From: Accumulibacter sp.
Lineage (GTDB): Bacteria; Pseudomonadota; Gammaproteobacteria; Burkholderiales; Rhodocyclaceae
Direction of reading: 5' to 3'
NCBI GenBank assembly: GCA_003538495.1
Contig: DPSD01000572.1
Span: 1-5,753, forward strand
Length of the DNA stretch: 5,753 bases
How positions within the stretch are numbered: the stretch's first letter is position 1; each line of letters begins with the position of its first letter. The translations under genes and the position numbers were made by a program. Of the stretch, positions 1 to 5,753 are shown one piece after another. Below the pieces are notes generated by a model. The model was not told where the DNA came from. It made no database searches and saw only the letters and a program-made list of their open reading frames with translations.

Positions 1-76
1 TGGCGTCCCCACGGGGATTCGAACCCCGGTACCTACCGTGAAAGGGTAGTGTCCTAGGCCTCTAGACGATGGGGAC
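1..76 (-). tRNA. tRNA-Glu, anticodon TTC
   Basis: On the minus strand the 76 nt fold into a complete cloverleaf. The acceptor stem is GTCCCCA/TGGGGAC. The D-stem is GTC/GAC. The anticodon stem is CTACC/GGTAG around the loop CTTTCAC, giving anticodon TTC, which reads GAA and GAG. The T-stem is CGGGG/CCCCG with loop TTCGAAT. The discriminator is G and the CCA end is genome-encoded (plus-strand positions 1–3). It lies 25 bp downstream of tRNA-Ala and is probably made from the same transcript. The window ends at its 3' end, so any further downstream gene or terminator is not visible. Confidence 0.97.
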
Positions 77-101
77 CCGGAACAAACTTCTCTCGAATTG
101 C

Positions 102-177
<76 letters not shown>

Positions 178-192
178 TCGAAAGAAGCGCGC

Positions 193-221
193 ATTATAGG
201 GTTCGAGCCCTTTCTTGTAAA
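193..221 (-). promoter_or_regulatory. sigma70 promoter of the tRNA-Ala/tRNA-Glu unit
   Basis: On the minus strand there is a -35 box TTTACA (216–221), a 17-bp spacer and a perfect -10 box TATAAT (193–198). A GCGCGC discriminator (187–192) follows. GC-rich discriminators are typical of stringently controlled stable-RNA promoters. The predicted transcription start is near 185–187, so the leader before tRNA-Ala is only about 8–10 nt. The promoter lies inside the 3' end of the upstream WaaP-like gene, and the -10 box overlaps that gene's stop codon (194–196). Confidence 0.85.
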
Positions 222-805
222 GCGCCGTTCACCACTGACTGAAAATCCACCCAGTCGCATTCGCCTGCGCTATCCAGCAATCGCCTCAGGTTTCGTGCGC
301 GCAGCTGCCTGCTCAGACGACGCCGACCAATCCGGGCATCGGCGATGTCGATCAATCCGAAGTCTTGGTCCGGCGTATACACGACATTGCCCAGGTGGAG
401 CGAGCGAAAATAGACACCGCAATCGTGCAGCCGAATGACAAAGCGAGTGAAAGCCTCCTTCAGCGCTTGTTCGGTCTTCGGATCCACGCCCTCGGCGATG
501 ATTTCACGCAGCGTCTGCCCCGCAAGTGGGTGGTAGTGCACGCTATCCCGGCCGATCGACGGAATACGCCAGACCTCAATGATCACCGGCGCCGGTATGC
601 GAAGTCGATGCAGCGCCTCGCCATTGTCCGCAAAACGTTGGGCATACGGATACCACGCGGCGGACGACAACCAGCGCTTGCGGCGAAAGAGCTTGAGCAT
701 CGTTCCATCGGCCAGACGCAACACCTTGTCGCCGAAGCTATCAGCCTCGAGAACGCTGGCACCGGCACGCAGGGCAAGGTAGTCGTCGTGCTTGAGTTTC
801 TTCAA
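194..805 (-). CDS. WaaP/'toluene tolerance'-type kinase-fold protein
   Basis: The product is a 203-residue soluble protein with no signal peptide or membrane segment. It resembles the short proteins named 'toluene tolerance protein' in pseudomonads, related to the lipopolysaccharide kinase (WaaP/Kdo kinase, InaA) group; this is recognised from memory. From the TTG start it begins MKKLKHDDYLALRAG. LKLFRRKR at about residues 37–44 probably holds the ATP-binding lysine, HDCGVYFRSLHLGN at about 127–140 is the catalytic loop, and LIDIAD at about 151–156 is the metal-binding segment. In the catalytic loop the usual HGD is FRS, so the catalytic Asp is replaced by Ser while the metal-binding Asn remains. 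Either this subfamily works differently or it is a pseudokinase. The start is TTG at 805, 8 nt after an AGGAGG; the frame stays open to another TTG at 847 (217 residues), which lacks a good ribosome binding site. In homologues this fold acts on lipopolysaccharide core sugars; the substrate here is unknown. Confidence 0.85.
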   Translation of the reverse strand: MKKLKHDDYLALRAGASVLEADSFGDKVLRLADGTMLKLFRRKRWLSSAAWYPYAQRFADNGEALHRLRIPAPVIIEVWRIPSIGRDSVHYHPLAGQTLREIIAEGVDPKTEQALKEAFTRFVIRLHDCGVYFRSLHLGNVVYTPDQDFGLIDIADARIGRRRLSRQLRARNLRRLLDSAGECDWVDFQSVVNGALQERARTL

Positions 806-813
806 GGCAACTC

Positions 814-819
814 CCTCCT
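814..819 (-). promoter_or_regulatory. Shine-Dalgarno deciding the TTG start of the WaaP-like gene
   Basis: The minus strand reads AGGAGG followed by 8 nt and then TTG at 805. It is the strongest ribosome binding site seen in the window. It places the start at a rare TTG codon and shortens the open frame by 14 residues. The resulting N-terminus, MKKLKHDDYLALRAG, matches what I recall of the family. Confidence 0.75.
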
Positions 820-880
820 GCGAAAGCACCGAGTTTACCTTCTCCAAGCATCGTCAGTGTCGAATTGCCGGCAGCGATTC

Positions 881-907
881 GCCGGTCGGCAATAATCACC
901 GGCCGAC
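881..907. repeat. overlapping inverted repeats in the pyrF / WaaP-like divergent spacer
   Basis: Two 6-bp inverted repeats interleave here: GCCGGT (881–886) with ACCGGC (898–903), and GTCGGC (885–890) with GCCGAC (902–907). They cannot form together, so the segment could switch between two hairpins or carry a regulator site around the AATAAT core (891–896). The divergent spacer (806–977) shows no convincing promoter. The best is a lone -10-like TAAAAT at 936–941 on the plus strand, without a -35 box. Confidence 0.35.
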
Positions 908-977
908 AACACCGCCGCGCTGATGACATTGCTCTTAAAATGACAGCTTTCCGACGATGCCCGAGAGCTGCCCGCCA

Positions 978-1802
978 ATGAACTTCATCCACGCCCTCGA
1001 CGCCGCCTGGCGCGATCACAACAGCCTGCTATGCGTCGGCCTTGACCCCGACCCGAAGCGCTTCCCTGCCCACCTGCGCGGGAAGCCGGAGGCGATTTTC
1101 GAGTTCTGCAAGGCGATTGTCGACGCCACGGCAGACCTTGCTTGCTCGTTCAAACCCCAGATCGCCTACTTCGCAGCCCACCGCGCAGAAGACCAGCTCG
1201 AAGCACTGATCGAGCACATCCACAACCAGCATCCGGCAACGCCGGTAATCCTCGATGCCAAGCGTGGCGACATCGGCAGTACCGCCGAGCAGTACGCAGT
1301 CGAAGCCTTCGAGCGCTTCAACGCGGACGCGATCACGGTCAATCCCTATCTCGGGCGCGATTCGGTCGAGCCGTTTCTGCGCTACGGCGACAAAGGCGTC
1401 ATCCTGCTCTGCCGAACGTCAAACCCTGGCGGCAGCGACCTGCAATTCCTCGATGTCGGCGGAGAGCGACTGTATGAGCGCGTTGCCCGCCTGGTGCACG
1501 ACGACTGGAATCAGGGCGGCCAGTGCGCACTCGTCGTCGGCGCCACTTTCCCGGCCGAAATCGCCCGTGTGCGAGCGCTGACCGGCGACATGCCGCTACT
1601 GGTCCCCGGCATCGGTGCCCAGGGCGGCGATATTGAAGCGACCGTCCGGGCGGGCCGCACCGCCAAAGGTGTTGGCCTGCTGATCAATTCCTCTCGTGCC
1701 ATCCTCTATGCCGGCGGTGGCGAGGATTTCGCCGAGCAGGCGCGGCGCGTGGCGCTGACCACCCGCAACGAAATCAACGATCATCGCCGGGGGGATGGCT
1801 GA
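978..1802 (+). CDS. pyrF: orotidine-5'-phosphate decarboxylase (subfamily 2)
   Basis: This cytoplasmic enzyme decarboxylates OMP to UMP, the last step of de novo pyrimidine synthesis. The 274-residue product fits the longer subfamily (about 270–285) rather than the E. coli type (about 245). Visible motifs from the chosen start are: [11 protein letters not shown] near 16–26, the beta strand FKPQIAYF at 58–65, and the catalytic block [15 protein letters not shown] at 92–106 with D93, K95 and D98. VNPYLGRD lies at 121–128, [10 protein letters not shown] at 209–218, and phosphate-binding NSSRAI at 237–242. ATG 978 gives [11 protein letters not shown], the usual family N-terminus, and has GAGAG 10 nt upstream. 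An in-frame ATG at 957 would add 7 residues without a ribosome binding site. The gene is monocistronic, diverges from the WaaP-like gene and converges on gyrB with a 28-bp gap. No terminator is visible. Confidence 0.95.
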   Translation: MNFIHALDAAWRDHNSLLCVGLDPDPKRFPAHLRGKPEAIFEFCKAIVDATADLACSFKPQIAYFAAHRAEDQLEALIEHIHNQHPATPVILDAKRGDIGSTAEQYAVEAFERFNADAITVNPYLGRDSVEPFLRYGDKGVILLCRTSNPGGSDLQFLDVGGERLYERVARLVHDDWNQGGQCALVVGATFPAEIARVRALTGDMPLLVPGIGAQGGDIEATVRAGRTAKGVGLLINSSRAILYAGGGEDFAEQARRVALTTRNEINDHRRGDG

Positions 1803-1830
1803 AACGTGTCGCTCGGCAAGCAATACGTCG

Positions 1831-4332
<2,502 letters not shown>

Positions 4333-4368
4333 TCAAGCCCTTGTCCCCCTACCGTATCGCGCATGACG

Positions 4369-5499
4369 TCAAATGCGCATTGGCATCACCACGTAGCGAA
4401 AGCGTTCGTTACCGGGGATAGTCAGCAGCGCGCTTGAGTTGGCGTCGTTGAAACCCCACTCAATGGTTTCCTCCGAGCGGTTGTTCAGGACATCGAGCAG
4501 ATAGGCAACATTGAAACCGACGTCGAGGGCTTCCCCACTGTAATCGACCTCGATCTCCTCCAGAGCTTCCTCCTGCTCGGCGTTTGCCGCCATGATCCTC
4601 AGACTTCCCTCGGAGAGCATCAGGCGCACGCCACGAAACTTCTCGTTGGTCAGAATGGCCGCCCGCACCATCGACTGCAGCAGCGCAGCGCGCCCTACCG
4701 AAACGACGTTCTTCAGGCTCGCCGGAATCACCCGCTGGTAATCCGGGAAGCGGCCATCGATCAGCTTCGAGACCAGATTGATCTGACCAAACTGGAAGCG
4801 GATCTGATTGGGCAGCATCTCGACGGTTAGCGGATCGTCGTTGTCACCAAGGAGCCGATAGAGCTCGATCACCGTCTTGCGGGGCAAGATCAGCTCCTGG
4901 CGCGCAGCCCCATCGGCACGCAAGGCCTCGGGAGGATGCTCGAGCGGCATGCTGGCGTAGGCCAGTCGATGACCATCGGTGGCCACTGCCCGCAGCTCGC
5001 TTCCGTCCACCAGCAGCAACAGGCCATTCAGGTAATAGCGAACGTCCAAGGCAGCCATGGCGAACTGCGTTTGTCCCAGCAATCTGCGAAATTCCTTCTG
5101 CGCCAAAGTAAGCCGCATCGCTTCACCATCGACCAGGGCCATGCCGGGGAAGTCTTCTGCGGGCAAAGTCTGCAGGCTGAAGCGGCTCTTCCCTGCCTTC
5201 ACCAACAGCCGCCGGTCATCAAGGGTCAGGCTCACTTCGGCGGCTTCGGGTAAGGAACGCAGAATCTCCTGCAGCTTGCGAGCGCCAACTGTGACCGCTC
5301 CGCTGCCTTCCCCGCTCGCGCCACCGGTTGAACTGGTGATCTGGATTTCGATGTCGGTGGCCAGAAGCGTCAGGACATCCCCCGTCTTTTCCAGCAAAAC
5401 GTTCGACAGAATCGGCAGTGTATGACGCCTCTCGACGATTCCAGAAACCGCCTGCAAAGGTGCCAGGAGAGTGTCGCGTCTCGTATTGATAAGAAGCAT
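4369..5499 (-). CDS. dnaN: DNA polymerase III beta subunit (sliding clamp)
   Basis: The ring-shaped homodimeric clamp tethers DNA polymerase III to DNA and recruits many partners through a hydrophobic pocket. The 376-residue protein is slightly longer than E. coli DnaN (366) and consists of three similar domains of about 120 residues. Typical segments are QAVSGIVERRHTLPILSNVL (16–35), LATDIEIQI (46–54), SRFSLQTLPAEDFPGM (105–120), DVRYYLNGLLL (152–162), ATDGHRLAYASMPL (173–186), LIDGRFPDYQRVIP (246–259) and the C-terminus YVVMPMRI. The last, with GHRL, forms the partner-binding pocket. A Gly/Ser-rich loop at about 56–68 in domain I probably accounts for part of the extra length. The start is ATG 5499, with AGGA 9 nt upstream. 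The gene follows dnaA after 210 bp and precedes gyrB, the usual initiation-locus order. Confidence 0.98.
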   Translation of the reverse strand: MLLINTRRDTLLAPLQAVSGIVERRHTLPILSNVLLEKTGDVLTLLATDIEIQITSSTGGASGEGSGAVTVGARKLQEILRSLPEAAEVSLTLDDRRLLVKAGKSRFSLQTLPAEDFPGMALVDGEAMRLTLAQKEFRRLLGQTQFAMAALDVRYYLNGLLLLVDGSELRAVATDGHRLAYASMPLEHPPEALRADGAARQELILPRKTVIELYRLLGDNDDPLTVEMLPNQIRFQFGQINLVSKLIDGRFPDYQRVIPASLKNVVSVGRAALLQSMVRAAILTNEKFRGVRLMLSEGSLRIMAANAEQEEALEEIEVDYSGEALDVGFNVAYLLDVLNNRSEETIEWGFNDANSSALLTIPGNERFRYVVMPMRI

Positions 5500-5508
5500 A
5501 TATATAAG

Positions 5509-5512
5509 TCCT
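5509..5512 (-). promoter_or_regulatory. ribosome binding site of dnaN
   Basis: The minus strand reads AGGA, 9 nt before ATG 5499, inside a very AT-rich and probably unstructured leader ending TTATATAT. Confidence 0.6.
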
Positions 5513-5529
5513 ATAAAGACTATGGTCCG

Positions 5530-5541
5530 AACAGATCTGTT
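5530..5541. repeat. 12-bp perfect palindrome AACAGATCTGTT
   Basis: A perfect inverted repeat without a spacer, 30 bp upstream of the dnaN start. Its right arm overlaps the first four bases of the DnaA-like box at 5538–5546. It could be an operator for a dimeric regulator or may have arisen by chance; I do not recognise a specific regulator for it. Confidence 0.4.
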
Positions 5542-5546
5542 GATAA
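5538..5546 (-). promoter_or_regulatory. near-consensus DnaA box TTATCAACA
   Basis: The minus strand reads TTATCAACA, one base (position 6) away from the consensus TTATCCACA. It directly abuts the AT-rich block, the position expected for a DnaA box that starts strand opening. It also overlaps a possible -10 box of dnaN. Confidence 0.5.
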
Positions 5547-5570
5547 CATAAAAAAATTTTTTTAATTCAA
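5543..5570 (-). promoter_or_regulatory. possible dnaN promoter within the AT-rich block
   Basis: On the minus strand TTGAAT (5565–5570, 4 of 6 to TTGACA) is followed by a 16-bp spacer and TGTTAT (5543–5548, 4 of 6 to TATAAT). The spacer is exactly the A7T7 palindrome, and the -10 overlaps the DnaA-like box, which would allow DnaA to control dnaN. The match is modest, and AT-rich DNA gives such hits by chance. Confidence 0.3.
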
Positions 5571-5583
5571 CAAACTACAAATC
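5547..5583. other. AT-rich candidate DNA unwinding element
   Basis: This block is almost entirely A and T in an otherwise GC-rich chromosome, and it includes A7T7. It sits between the two DnaA boxes and abuts the minus-strand one. I looked for DnaA-trio repeats (TAG-like triplets) and did not see a convincing series. Confidence 0.5.
5549..5564. repeat. 16-bp palindrome T-A7-T7-A
   Basis: A perfect inverted repeat of seven A followed by seven T, flanked by T and A. A-tract/T-tract junctions of this kind are rigid and narrow-grooved, and may bind nucleoid proteins such as IHF, Fis or H-NS relatives, or help melting. It lies in the centre of the AT-rich block. Confidence 0.8.
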
Positions 5584-5613
5584 GTTTCGAGAATGAAGAA
5601 AGGCCGTATGCCA

Positions 5614-5623
5614 CTGTGCACAG
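5614..5623. repeat. 10-bp palindrome CTGTGCACAG
   Basis: A perfect palindrome 11 bp before the perfect DnaA box. Each strand reads CTGTGCACA, two mismatches from the relaxed DnaA box TTWTNCACA, so it might be a pair of weak overlapping DnaA sites. Confidence 0.35.
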
Positions 5624-5634
5624 AATTGAACAAC

Positions 5635-5643
5635 TTATCCACA
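5635..5643 (+). promoter_or_regulatory. consensus DnaA box TTATCCACA
   Basis: An exact match to the high-affinity DnaA box on the plus strand, flanked by C and G as in strong E. coli boxes. It lies 67 bp from the dnaA stop codon, in the spacer before dnaN. Confidence 0.85.
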
Positions 5644-5660
5644 GCTGCTTATGGTTCGCG

Positions 5661-5691
5661 TTTCCCACCTTTTGTCGGCTACTTTCCCACC
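5661..5691 (+). repeat. two TTTCCCACC direct repeats, 22 bp apart
   Basis: Identical 9-mers start at 5661 and 5683. The 22-bp period puts both on the same helix face. Each differs from TTWTNCACA at two positions and has the same orientation as the perfect box at 5635, so they may be low-affinity DnaA sites. An imperfect third, TTATACAGC, follows at 5695. A 5-bp inverted repeat GTCGG/CCGAC (5674–5678, 5690–5694) overlaps them but is not followed by a T-tract on the dnaA transcript, so it is not a typical terminator. Confidence 0.4.
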
Positions 5692-5709
5692 GACTTATAC
5701 AGCGCACGC

Positions 5710-5753
5710 CTATCCTTTCAGAACCTGCTCAAGAACGTGCACATCATGGTTGA
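5710..5753 (-). CDS. dnaA: chromosomal replication initiator DnaA, C-terminal end only
   Basis: The minus strand enters the window inside a frame reading NHDVHVLEQVLKG and stops at TAG (5710–5712). This closely matches the C-terminal tail of DnaA, which ends the domain IV DNA-binding region, in beta- and gammaproteobacteria. The two bases 5752–5753 belong to a split codon. The frame, the strand and the position upstream of dnaN with no intervening gene all agree. Only 13 residues are visible, so the identification rests on the tail motif and gene order. The rest of the gene lies beyond the right edge. Confidence 0.85.
   Translation of the reverse strand, partial: NHDVHVLEQVLKG

Larger units (their letters stand above)
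5500..5709. other. dnaA–dnaN spacer with origin-like features (candidate oriC or part of it)
   Basis: The 210 bp between dnaA and dnaN contain no gene. Read on the plus strand they hold a 12-bp palindrome (5530–5541), a near-consensus DnaA box (5538–5546, minus), an AT-rich block with an A7T7 palindrome (about 5543–5583), a 10-bp palindrome (5614–5623), a perfect DnaA box (5635–5643), and two TTTCCCACC repeats (5661, 5683). A DnaA-box cluster beside an AT-rich unwinding element is the general design of bacterial origins, and several bacteria keep all or part of oriC in this spacer. With only one perfect box it could instead be a secondary DnaA-binding region controlling dnaN, with the main origin upstream of dnaA outside the window. 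Confidence 0.6.

Noticed and set aside
365..895. A 176-codon plus-strand open frame across the WaaP-like gene
   Set aside because: It is antisense to a gene with recognisable family motifs and a strong ribosome binding site. Its translation has no familiar features.
741..1019. A minus-strand open frame across the pyrF / WaaP-like spacer
   Set aside because: It overlaps both flanking genes in other frames, has no recognisable domain, and shares its start region with the alternative WaaP-like start.
4367..4372. TTGACG on the minus strand as the -35 box of a gyrB promoter
   Set aside because: No acceptable -10 box lies 16–18 bp downstream; the following sequence is G-rich.
4359..4378. Inverted repeat GCGCAT/ATGCGC at the dnaN stop codon as a terminator
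   Set aside because: The stem is 6 bp with an 8-nt loop and is followed by a purine-rich stretch rather than a T-tract on the dnaN transcript.
5547..5583. DnaA-trio repeats in the AT-rich block
   Set aside because: I checked both strands for consecutive TAG-like triplets next to a DnaA box and found no run longer than would be expected by chance.
5674..5694. GTCGG/CCGAC hairpin as a dnaA terminator
   Set aside because: The stem is only 5 bp with an 11-nt loop, and on the dnaA transcript it is followed by AAAAGG, not a T-tract.

Overview
The window is a stretch of bacterial chromosome at the replication-initiation locus. Read on the minus strand it runs: the last codons of dnaA (right edge), a 210-bp AT-rich spacer with DnaA boxes, dnaN, gyrB, a convergent pyrF on the plus strand, then a WaaP/'toluene tolerance'-type kinase-fold gene and a tRNA-Ala(GGC)–tRNA-Glu(TTC) pair. 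The order dnaA–dnaN–gyrB without recF, the beta-type GyrB and DnaN sequences (for example [17 protein letters not shown] in GyrB and QAVSGIVERRHTLPILSN in DnaN) and the moderately high GC suggest a betaproteobacterium. A member of the Rhodocyclales, possibly Accumulibacter- or Dechloromonas-like, is my best guess. This is from memory of the families, not from a search.

Right end (4300–5753): 14 codons of dnaA, including the stop, can be read at the edge (…NHDVHVLEQVLKG*). The dnaA–dnaN spacer holds a perfect DnaA box (TTATCCACA), a one-mismatch box (TTATCAACA) beside an A7T7 palindrome in an AT-rich block, two TTTCCCACC direct repeats 22 bp apart, and two short perfect palindromes. It looks like an origin of replication, part of a split origin, or a DnaA-responsive dnaN control region. 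dnaN (sliding clamp) and gyrB (DNA gyrase subunit B) follow with a 69-bp gap and no visible terminator, so they are probably co-transcribed.

Middle (978–1830): pyrF encodes orotidine-5'-phosphate decarboxylase of the longer subfamily. It is the only plus-strand gene and converges on gyrB with a 28-bp gap. If replication starts in the spacer at about 5.6 kb, pyrF is the only gene here transcribed against the fork.

Left end (1–977): a 203-residue WaaP-like protein is read from a TTG start behind a strong Shine-Dalgarno sequence. Its kinase-type catalytic loop has Ser where the catalytic Asp is expected. A near-consensus sigma70 promoter for the two tRNAs lies inside the last codons of this gene, with the -10 box overlapping the stop codon.

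The genes are mostly core housekeeping functions: replication initiation and elongation, supercoiling, pyrimidine synthesis and translation. I see no mobile element, CRISPR array or clearly new multi-gene system. The parts most worth a second look are the dnaA–dnaN spacer, the degenerate kinase motif and the promoter embedded in a gene end.
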